Assembly: GCF_017743975.1 (NCBI RefSeq) | Contig: NZ_JAGHRC010000004.1 | Location: forward strand, 310,001 to 374,000 | Length of the DNA stretch: 64,000 nucleotides | Direction: 5' to 3' | Source: Ruegeria sp. R14_0 | GTDB taxonomy: Bacteria; Pseudomonadota; Alphaproteobacteria; Rhodobacterales; Rhodobacteraceae | Shown: piece by piece, positions 46,618-55,590 of the stretch | Position numbering within the stretch: the stretch's first letter is position 1 | Layout: each line of letters starts with the position of its first letter | Made by a program: the position numbers and the translations under genes | The notes under the pieces: model-generated | The model's database searches: none | Seen by the model: only the letters and a program-made list of their open reading frames with translations | What the model was told of the DNA's origin: nothing

Positions 46618-47795
46618 TAAGGCCCCTGATTGCTGCGCTTTTGACCTTGGCGTCCATCCAAGCGGCCTCGGCCCAAGGTCTGTCCGGGCCTTCCTCTGTC
46701 GGGGCAGAGCTTGAGCCCGGAGATGGCTTGACCGATCCGCAATATCGTTCGGATTTTCCACGCAACATCGCACCGGGTTGGTTCAACTGGAAAGACCGGC
46801 TGGCTGAAAACGGGTTCCGTTTCAACTTTGACTATCTGGCACTGGGCCAAACGTCGGATGCCGATCTTGGAACAGGCGAAGCAGCTGGCGGTATCGCAAG
46901 GTTTTACGGAAACTGGCAGGCGACCGACCACGGCTCTGTGACGTTCAAGATCGAGCACAGGCACAGTTATACGGATGTGGCCCCTCAGTTCCTTGGACTG
47001 AATGGGGGTGCGTTGTCGATCACAGGGACGGCGTTTAATGACTCCGGCTTGCTTCTCAGCAACCTGTTTTGGACGCAGAGGGCCAGCAACGGGGCCTGGA
47101 CCCTTCAGATCGGGCAGATCGACGTGACGGATTTCGTTGATATCTATGGTCTTGTCAGCCCTTACAGCGGGTTTCAAAACCTTGCCTTTAACACCAACCC
47201 AACGATCAACACGCCAAATCAGGGTTTGGGTATCGCCGGGGGCCTTAAGCTCAACAGCAACCTGTACCTTGTGGCCAGTTTGGCCGACGCAAACGCTGAT
47301 CCGTCAGATCCCAACTTTGACGTTTTCAGTGACGGCAACCTCTTTAAATCGCTCGAGCTTGGGTACACGTCCGGGTTTGATCGCATCTATTTTGACAACA
47401 TCCATCTGACGCTCTGGCATGCCGATGCCGCCGAAGATGGCTCGCGCGCTGAAGACTATGGCGGGGCGTTCTCAGCCGCCTGGTTTATTGACAATAAGTG
47501 GATGCCGTTTTTCCGCGCTGGGGTGTCCAAGGGGACTGCAGCACTCTACCAGAGATCGGTTTCAACCGGCATAGGCTATTATGGTCGAAACACTGACCTT
47601 GCGGGGGTGGGCCTGAACTGGGCCGAAGCGCGCGGGATCAGCGGTGATCAGTTCACCGTTGAGGCTTTCTATCGTTTCTCGATCTCGCCGGGTCTGCAGA
47701 TCACGCCGTCTGTGCAGTTCATCTCGAACCCGCTGCAAAACCCAGATCAGGACAGTATCGCACTCTTCGGCCTTCGAACCCGCATCGTGTTCTGA
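46614..47795 (+). CDS. OprB-type carbohydrate-selective porin
   Basis: 393 residues; signal peptide ending QAASAQG, then a barrel with the OprB features WFNWKDRLAENGFRFNFDY at the N-terminus and GDQFTVEAFYRFSISPGLQITPSVQFISNP near the C-terminus, which ends in Phe. OprB porins admit sugars or other small polar solutes. Starting inside the previous gene (ATGA), it belongs to the amidohydrolase-DUF3299 operon and probably brings their substrate through the outer membrane. Confidence 0.82.
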   Translation: MIRPLIAALLTLASIQAASAQGLSGPSSVGAELEPGDGLTDPQYRSDFPRNIAPGWFNWKDRLAENGFRFNFDYLALGQTSDADLGTGEAAGGIARFYGNWQATDHGSVTFKIEHRHSYTDVAPQFLGLNGGALSITGTAFNDSGLLLSNLFWTQRASNGAWTLQIGQIDVTDFVDIYGLVSPYSGFQNLAFNTNPTINTPNQGLGIAGGLKLNSNLYLVASLADANADPSDPNFDVFSDGNLFKSLELGYTSGFDRIYFDNIHLTLWHADAAEDGSRAEDYGGAFSAAWFIDNKWMPFFRAGVSKGTAALYQRSVSTGIGYYGRNTDLAGVGLNWAEARGISGDQFTVEAFYRFSISPGLQITPSVQFISNPLQNPDQDSIALFGLRTRIVF

Positions 47796-47817
47796 GGCCG
47801 TTTTCCTCGCGCCTTGA

Positions 47818-48315
47818 TTATACGGCAACGACGAGGACAATCAGGAACAGCAGGGTCATGACCCCACCGACCTTGGTGAAATCCGCAACCGAGTACCCGC
47901 CCGGTCCCATGATCAGCGCGTTAACCTGATGCGTCGGGATCAGGAATGAGTTCGACGTCGCCAATGAGACTGTAATGGCAAACAGGGCGGGATCGGCCCC
48001 AAGCCCAAACGCAATGTTGACCGCCAGCGGCACCAACAGCACAGTGGAACCCACATTGGACATCAGCAGTGTAAACACCGTGGCCAGACCGGCGATGGCG
48101 GCCTGAGACACCCAGATCGGTGCGTCGCCCAACAGTTTCAAAACTTGCTGCGCGATCCATTCAGCCGTCCCGCTTGACTGTACCGCCACCCCAAGGGGGA
48201 TAAGACTGGCGAGCAGGAACACCGTGGACCAGCTGACAGCATCATAGGCGTCGTCGATCGTCAGCACGCGGCTGACAATCATCCCGGTTGCTCCGACCAG
48301 CAAGCAGACCGACAG
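47818..48315 (-). pseudogene. C-terminal fragment of an SLC13-type (DASS) anion transporter
   Basis: The readable part (about 160 residues) matches the C-terminal third of an SLC13/TrkA-C anion permease: TIDDAYDAVSWSTVFLLASLIPLG, the SNVGSTVLLVPLA helix-loop with an SNVG(S/T)T signature, and SNSFLIPTHQVNALIMGPGGY. Family members run to about 590 residues, so roughly two thirds, including the first SNT repeat and TrkA-C domains, is missing. The 5' side is replaced by unrelated frame that overlaps the start of a regulator on the other strand. Interpreted as a deletion remnant. Confidence 0.7.
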
Positions 48316-48410
48316 GCGCACACAACAAATTACCAGCCGCTTTTTCCGTTGCCCGATTGTTGCTGCCGAACCGCGCCCAGAATATACAAGGCGTTGTCGA
48401 GGAGTAACAA

Positions 48411-49049
48411 ATGGCGGAAAAATCAAAGTCGGAGGCGACCGCGCGGGGGAAATTCGCTGGGCGCAACGCAGGCATCGGTCACGAAATCCGAGCAATGCGG
48501 CGCGCCATGGGAATGACGCTGAACGACTGTGCCGAGGCAGCCTCGCTTTCGGTAGGATTCCTCAGCCTTGTCGAACGGGGTCAGAAACAACCCTCGCTGG
48601 AAGCCCTGCAACGCATCAGTGCCGCCTTGGGCATCGAAATCGGCTGGTTGTTCCCGCCCTCGCCAAACGATGATCCGATCGAAAACCAGTATATTGTGCG
48701 AAAAGGGTTCAGACGCCGCATCGACTATTCGCGGTTGTCGGGCACTGATTATCTTGGCGAGGTCGACTATCTGCTGTCTCCGTCAGTCGACGGTCAACTG
48801 GCCATGTCCCTGATGCAGTTTTCCCCCGGAGGCCATTCCGGTGACAACCCCTTGTCCCATGAGGGCGAGGAAGTCGGCTATGTGCTTGCCGGTCAGCTGA
48901 CCCTTGAGGTGGATGGCCATACATTCGTGTTGGAGGAAGGCGATAGTTTCGGTTTTCCCGGACACAAGCCGCATCGGTATTGCAACAAAGGAACGGCCGA
49001 ATTGCAGATCATCCACACCAACACGCCGGTCATCATGAAGGCCCGTTGA
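48411..49049 (+). CDS. XRE-family regulator with C-terminal cupin domain
   Basis: 212 residues. HTH_3 region (IRAMRRAMGMTLNDCAEAASLSVGFLSLVERGQKQPSLEALQRISAALG) at about 25-75, then a cupin_2 domain with LSHEGEEVGYVLAGQLTLEVDGHTFVLEEGDSFGFPGHKPHR, where the Glu and His residues of the small-molecule pocket are visible. Regulators of this type often control amine or amino-acid catabolism genes. It converges with the Rieske gene six bases away and is the natural candidate for control of that cluster. Confidence 0.88.
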   Translation: MAEKSKSEATARGKFAGRNAGIGHEIRAMRRAMGMTLNDCAEAASLSVGFLSLVERGQKQPSLEALQRISAALGIEIGWLFPPSPNDDPIENQYIVRKGFRRRIDYSRLSGTDYLGEVDYLLSPSVDGQLAMSLMQFSPGGHSGDNPLSHEGEEVGYVLAGQLTLEVDGHTFVLEEGDSFGFPGHKPHRYCNKGTAELQIIHTNTPVIMKAR

Positions 49050-49055
49050 ACTGGG

Positions 49056-50258
49056 TTACGCCGGTAAATCGTCGCCGTCCGCCATCAACTCAATGATCTT
49101 TTGCGAATAGCTGAGCGTTGGTCCCTCCCAATGCGGTGAGAGACGGCCGCCATCATAGCCGGAACATCTGCGCCCCTGCTGCAGCCCTTTCAGAACAGAA
49201 ATATCCTCTTTGTTCAGGTCGTCCCACATATTGATGAGATCGGTACGCTCTTTTTCGTACCTCTCACCCGTCGCTGCTTCGTCACCGATAACGAACACAT
49301 GCAGTTCTTCCCGGCAATGGTCGGGCGCTTCGGGATAGGCGACAAGCACCGTGAACTGGTCCGGGTAAATCTCGACTGCGAAATGCGGCATGGTCAGGAA
49401 CCATTGCCCTTTCATGCTGTCCTCTTCCGAGAGCGCGGGATAGTGCGGCAGCCCCATGCCGCGCCCTTCTTCGAGTTTCGGAAAGCGATAGCCGTTCACG
49501 AACGTACTGCGCCGCCATTCTCCGGACCAACGCACATCCATCGGCGCAAACTCGAGCAAACGGGGGTGAAGGGCGAAGACGTGGTAGCCCTCCATGTAGT
49601 TTTCGTAGACCAGCTTCCAGTTGGCCTCGACTTCGAAATCCCGTTTCCCCGCCCAACGGATAGCGGACAGGTCATACCCCCTGAGTTGGTCCAGAACGGG
49701 CTTCATCCAAACGTCCAGTGGCTCAGCCGTGCCCGAGATATTGACGAACAGGCAACCAAAGAACTCCTCAATCCGAACCGGGATCAGGTTCAGTTTGTCT
49801 CCGCCGCCATCCTTGAAAATCCCGGCTTCATTCGGGCCGTCAAAATGCGGGCGGGCGCGCAGTTTTCCATCCAGCCCATAGGCCCAACGGTGATAGGGGC
49901 ATGTGAGCGTCGCCTTTTTGCAGGGTTCGGTAACCAACTGCATGCCCCTGTGGCGGCAAACGTTCTGAAACCCCCGAATGACACCGTCGCGCCCGTGGAC
50001 CAGAACAATCGGCGTACCGGCGATTTCGATCGGTTTCATGGCGCCCGGTTCGGCAATCTCGGCCCGCGCGCCCGCAAACACCCAGGATCGCCGAAAGATC
50101 AGTTCCTGCTCCATCTGGAACCATTCTTCGGACCAGTAGGCTTGGTTGGGCAGGCCCGCGGCCTGATCAATGGATCGAAACAGCTGTGCGTATCCTTCTT
50201 CCCCGAGGATACGACGCATTCGGTCAAGGTTGGTCTCCTTGGGGACTGCTCCGTTCAT
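49056..50258 (-). CDS. Rieske non-heme iron oxygenase, alpha subunit (1)
   Basis: 400 residues from ATG 50258 (GGAG seven bases upstream). Rieske [2Fe-2S] ligands C101/H103 (CRHRG) and C120/H123 (CPYHRW); mononuclear iron ligands H226 and H231 in ENYMEGYHVFALH, with a bridging acid (E219) before them. Related enzymes demethylate quaternary amines such as glycine betaine (GbcA) or stachydrine, which fits neighbours that demethylate N-methyl compounds. The reductase partner is not encoded in this window. It diverges from FAD/GcvT gene 3. Confidence 0.9.
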   Translation of the reverse strand: MNGAVPKETNLDRMRRILGEEGYAQLFRSIDQAAGLPNQAYWSEEWFQMEQELIFRRSWVFAGARAEIAEPGAMKPIEIAGTPIVLVHGRDGVIRGFQNVCRHRGMQLVTEPCKKATLTCPYHRWAYGLDGKLRARPHFDGPNEAGIFKDGGGDKLNLIPVRIEEFFGCLFVNISGTAEPLDVWMKPVLDQLRGYDLSAIRWAGKRDFEVEANWKLVYENYMEGYHVFALHPRLLEFAPMDVRWSGEWRRSTFVNGYRFPKLEEGRGMGLPHYPALSEEDSMKGQWFLTMPHFAVEIYPDQFTVLVAYPEAPDHCREELHVFVIGDEAATGERYEKERTDLINMWDDLNKEDISVLKGLQQGRRCSGYDGGRLSPHWEGPTLSYSQKIIELMADGDDLPA

Positions 50259-50301
50259 TTTCCGTCTCCGAATCAAGTCGCCCATCCGAAAATACCCTTT
50301 T

Positions 50302-50328
50302 GGAAAAATTATGGACAAAAATTTTTCC
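50302..50328. promoter_or_regulatory. Perfect inverted repeat in the divergent Rieske / FAD-GcvT promoter
   Basis: GGAAAAATT (50302-50310) and AATTTTTCC (50320-50328) form a perfect 9+9 inverted repeat with a nine-base spacer, centred between the divergent starts at 50258 and 50366. Probable operator for co-regulating both genes, perhaps by the XRE-cupin protein. Confidence 0.55.
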
Positions 50329-50365
50329 TTGAGGAATGGTTTTCGCAGGATGCGGGGAGTTGAAA

Positions 50366-52795
50366 ATGATGGATTCGGCTCGAGTGGTCGTAATTGGCGG
50401 CGGCAACATGGGGGCCAGCGTGCTGTATCATTTGGCCAAAGAGGGATGGACCGACGTTGTTCTGATCGAAAAGGCCGAACTGACCTCTGGGGCGACCTGG
50501 CATGCCGCCGGGCTGGTCAGCCGGATGACACCGGGTCACGCGTTAGGGGTTTGTCACGACTATGCGGTCGATCTGTACAAGACCATCGAGGAAGAGACCG
50601 AACAGGGTGTCAGCTGGCACAATTGCGGATCCTTGCGGGTGGCAGCAACTGAGGATCACCGCGCCTGGCTGATGCACACGCGTGATGCGGTTCTAGCGCG
50701 GGGGCAAGACTGTCACTGGGTTAGCCCGGAAGAGATCGCCGCGCTGAACCCGATCTATGACACGTCCCATATCATCGGGGGGATTTACACGTCCGATGAT
50801 GGCCATGTGGACCCGTCCGGCACGTGCCAGGCCATGGCCAAGGGCGCTCGGATGCGCGGAGCCAAAGTCATACGTCACAACCGGGTGACGGATGTGCAGC
50901 AGTTGCCTTCGGGCGAGTGGAAAGTGGTGACCGAACAGGGCGATATTCTGTGCGAGCATGTGGTCAACGCGGGCGGCTACCACGCGCGCCAGATCGGTGC
51001 CTTTAGCGGGCTGGACCTGCCGATTGTTCCGATGCAGCACCACTACGTGGTCACGGATACCGTGCCCGAGTTCGAAGCGATGGGCCATGAAATACCTGTC
51101 ACCCGCGACGACTATTTCACCGGCTATCTGCGCCGCGAACAGGGTGGCGCATTGATCGGGCTGTATGACACCCATGATGCACTGGCCAAATGGCGCGACG
51201 GCTGCCCATGGGACAGCGAGAATGAGCTGTTCGAGCCGGATTACGACCGGATCACGCCTTGGCTGGAGAAGTGCTTTGAACGCTATCCGGCACTAATGGA
51301 GCGCGGCATCAAGCGGATCGTCAATGGTGCGATCACCTATACCCCGGACGGGCACCCGCTGGTCGGGCCCGCGCCGGGGCTGCGCAATCACTGGCTGGCT
51401 TGCGGAGCGACGGTGGGCATTGCCTGGGGTCCGGGCCTGGGCCGGGCGTTGGCGCAGTGGATGGTGCATGGCACCGCCGATATCTCGATGCGTGGCTTTG
51501 ATCCGCGCCGTTTCCATGGTCGCGTGGACGATGAGTATGCCTATCAGCGCTGTCGCGAAAACTACATGACACGCCTGTCCCTGCCCTACCCACAACTGCA
51601 GTACGAAACCTGCCGCGAGATCCGCAATTCCGGGGTTCATGGCCGCACCAAGGCCCTGCATGCGGTGTTCGAAGAAGCCGGCGGCTGGGAGCGACCCCGC
51701 GTCTATGGCAAACCCGAATGGGCGGGTAAGGAACCGCAATCGTGGAAGCGCGGTCCTTCCTGGGAGGCGGCGGTCGCCGAGGCCCGTGCCGTGCACGAGC
51801 GCGTCGGCATCGGCGACTTTTCGGCCTTCTCCAAGTTTGAGGTCACCGGGCCGGAAGCCGAAGCCTTTCTGAACCGTCTCTGCGCCAACCGAATGCCGAA
51901 AAAGTTTGGCGGCACTTGTCTGACGCTGCTCTTGAACGAACAGGGCACGATTGAAGGCGAGGCGACGATCGCTCGGTTGGGTGAGGATCGGTTCTGGTTC
52001 GTCACGGGTGGCCCGTCCGAGCGGCGGGTCTGGGACTGGATCACCGTGCATCAGCGCGGGACCGAGGATGTGACGGTCAAGAATCTGTCTGACGATTGGG
52101 GCATTCTGACCGTGGCCGGTCCGAATGCGCGTGAGGTGCTTGCCCCACTGAGCGGTGCTTCGTTGAACAATGCCGATTTCGGCTGGCTCAAGGCGCGCGA
52201 GATGACGGTCGCGGGCGTGGATTTGATCGCGCTGCGTCTGTCTTTCTCGGGCGAATTGGCGTGGGAGTTGCACGCGCCGATGGATCAGCTTGGCAAGCTC
52301 TGGGATGCACTTTGGGACGCGGGCCAACCGCATGGCATGGTGCCCTTCGGCTCAAAAGCACTTGAGATGATGCGGATGGAAAAGGCTTATCGCGGGGGTC
52401 ACGAACTGACCAATGACGCCAGCCCCGTCCATACCGACCAAATGCGGTTCGTGAAGTTCGACAAGGATTTCGTAGGCAAACAGGCGCTGGCGAAGCTGGC
52501 CGAAACGGGCAGCTCTTCGGTCATTGCCTATCTCGATATCGAGATAGAGGGCACCGATGTTCTGGGCGGTGAAGCGGTCTATCTGAATGGCGCGAAGGTG
52601 GGCTCGATTTCCTCTGGCGGTTTTGGCCCGGTGACCCGGCGCAATCTGGGGTTTGCCTTCGTCAATCCCCATGCGGCCATGCCTGGCACCGAATTGAAGG
52701 TGATTGTATTTGGCCAGATGTACAAGGCAACTGTGCTGGCCGATGCGGTGTTGGACCCACAAAACCTGCGTCTGCGCGATGTGGCAGCAATCTGA
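50366..52795 (+). CDS. FAD-dependent dimethylglycine/sarcosine dehydrogenase-like protein with GcvT domain (3)
   Basis: 809 residues from ATG 50366 (GGGGAG seven bases upstream). GGGNMG (11-16) and SGATWHAAG with His46 as the likely covalent FAD residue; GcvT half with LTLLLNEQGTIEGEATIARLG and ELAWELHAPMDQL. Same architecture as the two copies in operon A. Divergent from Rieske gene 1 and followed 11 bases later by the DddP-like gene, so these form a co-regulated demethylation module: oxygenase first, dehydrogenase next. Confidence 0.9.
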   Translation: MMDSARVVVIGGGNMGASVLYHLAKEGWTDVVLIEKAELTSGATWHAAGLVSRMTPGHALGVCHDYAVDLYKTIEEETEQGVSWHNCGSLRVAATEDHRAWLMHTRDAVLARGQDCHWVSPEEIAALNPIYDTSHIIGGIYTSDDGHVDPSGTCQAMAKGARMRGAKVIRHNRVTDVQQLPSGEWKVVTEQGDILCEHVVNAGGYHARQIGAFSGLDLPIVPMQHHYVVTDTVPEFEAMGHEIPVTRDDYFTGYLRREQGGALIGLYDTHDALAKWRDGCPWDSENELFEPDYDRITPWLEKCFERYPALMERGIKRIVNGAITYTPDGHPLVGPAPGLRNHWLACGATVGIAWGPGLGRALAQWMVHGTADISMRGFDPRRFHGRVDDEYAYQRCRENYMTRLSLPYPQLQYETCREIRNSGVHGRTKALHAVFEEAGGWERPRVYGKPEWAGKEPQSWKRGPSWEAAVAEARAVHERVGIGDFSAFSKFEVTGPEAEAFLNRLCANRMPKKFGGTCLTLLLNEQGTIEGEATIARLGEDRFWFVTGGPSERRVWDWITVHQRGTEDVTVKNLSDDWGILTVAGPNAREVLAPLSGASLNNADFGWLKAREMTVAGVDLIALRLSFSGELAWELHAPMDQLGKLWDALWDAGQPHGMVPFGSKALEMMRMEKAYRGGHELTNDASPVHTDQMRFVKFDKDFVGKQALAKLAETGSSSVIAYLDIEIEGTDVLGGEAVYLNGAKVGSISSGGFGPVTRRNLGFAFVNPHAAMPGTELKVIVFGQMYKATVLADAVLDPQNLRLRDVAAI

Positions 52796-52806
52796 AAGGC
52801 GGCGAC

Positions 52807-54018
52807 ATGACCGATCACAACTCTAGTGCCGATTTTGCCAAGGCCGTTTTACCCCCACCGCAGATCGACTGGCCAAAGCTCAACGATTACCGCATGGGCC
52901 GCATCCGCGAGGCGATGGCGGAACGGGACGTGGAACTGGCGGTCATCACCAATCCGCTGACCATGCGTTATGCCGTGAATTACCACGAATACATGCAGTT
53001 TCAGGCGCGTATCCCGCTGATGATGCTGATGGTCTTTGCCGATGGTCCTGTGGTGTTCAGCGGGGCGTTCATAAAGGATCTCGACCATGTGACCGAATAC
53101 ATCCCGATGTTCGGTCTGGCGCCGTTCCTTGCGGGTTTTGACCAAACGGAGAATACGCGCAAGTTCGTGGATTTCGTCAAAGGTCGGTTGCAGGGCAAAG
53201 GGCGCTGCCGTGTTGCGCTGGACCGGTTGGATGCCTCAGCCGTGCAGGGGCTCATGCAGGCGGGTTTCGAAGTGGTCGACGCCCCCGGCTTTCTGGAAAA
53301 GGCGCGCTCGATCAAATCGGCCGAAGAGGTCGAGCTGTGTCGCTATGCCATCGACGTTGCCCAGTTGGGCATTTCCCGGATGCATGAGGCGTTTCAACCC
53401 GGCATTTCGGAGAACGAACTGTGGAGCATTCTGAGCCAGGTCAATATCGCCCATGGCGGCTTGTGGTCTGAGGCGCGCATGCTGGCCTCAGGCCCGCGCA
53501 CCAATCCGTGGCTGCAAGAGGCCGGAGAGCGGCGCGTTCAGCAAGGCGAACTGCTTGGGTTCGACACCGACATGGTCGGCCCGTTCGGTTATATGTCCGA
53601 TATCTCGCGCACCTGGTATTGCGGCGACGGCAAAGCCCCGGATGAATTCCGCGATCTGTTCAAACGCGCGCTAGACGAGATCGAACACAACAAGGCCAAT
53701 GTCCGCCCTGGCGTGACGTTCAAAGAGTTGGTGGACAAGAGCTTCCGCCACCCCGAAGAGTTCGTTGCCCACAGATACCCCTGCATCATGCATGGCGTGG
53801 GGATGTGTGATGAATACCCCTATGTCCCTTATCCCCAGGATTGGGATGACATTGGCTATGACGGGATCATTGAGGAAAACATGATGATCTGTGTCGAGGG
53901 TTATGTCGGGTCTGATCGCGGCGGAAGCGGCGTAAAGATCGAACATCAGTTTCTGGTAACGGCCGATGGGCTCGAACAGCTCGACACCTATCCCTATGAC
54001 GAAAACCTGCTACGTTAA
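52807..54018 (+). CDS. M24-family metalloenzyme, DddP-like
   Basis: 403 residues of pita-bread fold. Metal ligands read D253, D255, D265, H329, E364 and E379. From memory, the DMSP lyase DddP of Ruegeria uses D295, D297, D307, H371, E406 and E421: the spacing (2, 10, 64, 35, 15) is identical with an offset of 42. Y324 and D335 then match the DddP residues Y366 and D377 described as catalytic. SGPRTNPWLQEAG and MHGVGMCDEYP are also DddP-like. Function may be DMSP cleavage or action on a related betaine-like substrate; a creatinase-type role remains possible. Confidence 0.8.
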   Translation: MTDHNSSADFAKAVLPPPQIDWPKLNDYRMGRIREAMAERDVELAVITNPLTMRYAVNYHEYMQFQARIPLMMLMVFADGPVVFSGAFIKDLDHVTEYIPMFGLAPFLAGFDQTENTRKFVDFVKGRLQGKGRCRVALDRLDASAVQGLMQAGFEVVDAPGFLEKARSIKSAEEVELCRYAIDVAQLGISRMHEAFQPGISENELWSILSQVNIAHGGLWSEARMLASGPRTNPWLQEAGERRVQQGELLGFDTDMVGPFGYMSDISRTWYCGDGKAPDEFRDLFKRALDEIEHNKANVRPGVTFKELVDKSFRHPEEFVAHRYPCIMHGVGMCDEYPYVPYPQDWDDIGYDGIIEENMMICVEGYVGSDRGGSGVKIEHQFLVTADGLEQLDTYPYDENLLR

Positions 54019-54042
54019 CGGCGGGTATCGGGATTCCCGCCG
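54019..54042. terminator. Hairpin terminator candidate between converging genes
   Basis: CGGCGGG (54019-54025) pairs with CCCGCCG (54036-54042), beginning at the base after the DddP-like stop codon. Its place between converging genes suits a shared terminator, though no T run follows. Confidence 0.55.
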
Positions 54043-54076
54043 CTCCTCGTGCCTTGCAAGAACAGGTGTTGCTCCG

Positions 54077-55261
54077 TCACTTCATGTATCGGGTTACGCA
54101 GCTTTGGAAGTAAGTCAGCGGAGATTCTGCTCCTGCGCCATTGGCCAGATCGGCCACACCGTACATCGGCGAATGCAGTGAACGCTGCATCTTTTCCGCG
54201 ACGTAGACGTCTTCGGTTTGGAAATCGTTGGTTTCCAGCGGATGTTTGGTCCAGTGAGAGGATTTGATCATCCCGCTTTGCTTGTCATACCCCGGCATAT
54301 CCTTGACCGAGCCACGCATCGACATCCACGATTTGGCCGCCCAGACACGCGCGTGCAACAATGTGACCTCAGCACTGACAGGCTCCATTATGGACACCGA
54401 GAATGACCATGGATTGGCCACGATCAGTGTTGTCGGAAACAGCATGTAAACGCCGCCATAGCCTTCCTTTTCGGCATGGGGGATCTTTTTGGACCGCCAC
54501 TTGTCCATATTGCGGGTGACAAAGTTCGGCGTCCTCGACCGGGCCATTCCGTTTTCCGTGGAATACCAGACCTGATTGTCGCCATATGCATCCCAGATAT
54601 TCTTGTCCTGGGTCGGACCACCAAGCGTGTTCTCATGCAGATAGGCCAGGTGGTATCCGTCGATGGCGTTCTCGAAGAAAACCTTCCAGTTGCACTGCAT
54701 CTCGTAGGTGACGGTCTCGCCGAAATCCACCAATTCATTGCTGGTGATGTCGTGTGGCCAGACAACATCCTGCACACCACCCAACCAATCAGAGATGTCC
54801 TGGTCGGGCTCTGGATTGACGAAAACCAACCCTTTGAACACTCCGACTGAGGCGCGGTGCAGGCCATTGGCTTTTTTGTCCAGATCAGGGAAGCAGCTTT
54901 TCTGGTCCGGAACGCCGCGCAAAGCGCCGTCAAGGCCAAAGGTCCAGCGGTGGTAAGGACAAACAATGGTCTTGCCCGTGTTGCCGCAGCCGCGATCTAC
55001 CAATTCGGTGCCCCGGTGGCGGCAAACGTTGTGAAAGGCGCGCAGCTCACCGTCATTACCGCGAATGGCCAGCAAGGTATAATTGCCGACCTTGGCGGTG
55101 AAGTAGTCGCCGGGTTTCGCGAGATCAGATTCAATCCCCGCAAAGCCCCACGTTTTGGAGAACAGATTGCGGTTTTCGCGCGCGAACCACTCTTCCGATG
55201 TGTACGCTTCGGGTTTGAGTATCTGGAATGCCTCTTCTGGCATTTTGTCTTGATCAAGCAT
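54077..55261 (-). CDS. Rieske non-heme iron oxygenase, alpha subunit (2)
   Basis: 394 residues. Rieske ligands C80/H82 (CRHRG) and C101/H104 (CPYHRW); mononuclear iron ligands H204 and H209 in FFENAIDGYHLAYLH, preceded by E197. The start ATG 55261 has GAGGA upstream. It differs clearly from Rieske protein 1, so the two probably act on different substrates or steps. The gene stands alone with its own promoter, converging with the DddP-like gene. A reductase is missing. Confidence 0.9.
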   Translation of the reverse strand: MLDQDKMPEEAFQILKPEAYTSEEWFARENRNLFSKTWGFAGIESDLAKPGDYFTAKVGNYTLLAIRGNDGELRAFHNVCRHRGTELVDRGCGNTGKTIVCPYHRWTFGLDGALRGVPDQKSCFPDLDKKANGLHRASVGVFKGLVFVNPEPDQDISDWLGGVQDVVWPHDITSNELVDFGETVTYEMQCNWKVFFENAIDGYHLAYLHENTLGGPTQDKNIWDAYGDNQVWYSTENGMARSRTPNFVTRNMDKWRSKKIPHAEKEGYGGVYMLFPTTLIVANPWSFSVSIMEPVSAEVTLLHARVWAAKSWMSMRGSVKDMPGYDKQSGMIKSSHWTKHPLETNDFQTEDVYVAEKMQRSLHSPMYGVADLANGAGAESPLTYFQSCVTRYMK

Positions 55262-55590
55262 GTCTGGTTGTCCTCGAAGTACGTTCAGATTTCATATTGT
55301 CTTTTTCGACAATTAAAGTCACTAGGCGTGGCGTAAAAACACGAAAAAAGGTGTCTGTCGCGCGAAAAAAGGGGATTGCGAGGCGTTGTTGGAGACCTTC
55401 GGATCCCGCACGGCGCAGGATCAAGTGCTGTCCTTCATACACAAAATGGATAAGCCACCGCTTGGAACTCCCTGCCCCCAGTGCTCGGCTTCTGACCCTT
55501 CGTCACGACATTTCTGAGGCAGCGCGAAAACTGTCATTCGACTGCGACGGCAACGTATCTGGCTATTGGAATGGCGCGCTCGTCCCTGCG
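55262..55590. other. Promoter region with an inverted repeat; no gene seen
   Basis: About 329 bases between the Rieske 2 start and the end of the membrane-protein gene. ATTGTC (55296-55301) and GACAAT (55308-55313) form a dyad with a six-base spacer about 35-50 bases upstream of the Rieske start, a candidate operator. No open frame here has a ribosome-binding site and a recognisable product. Confidence 0.45.

Noticed and set aside
49299..50363. 354-codon plus-strand frame opposite Rieske gene 1
   Set aside because: Antisense shadow; the Rieske and iron motifs on the other strand are unambiguous.
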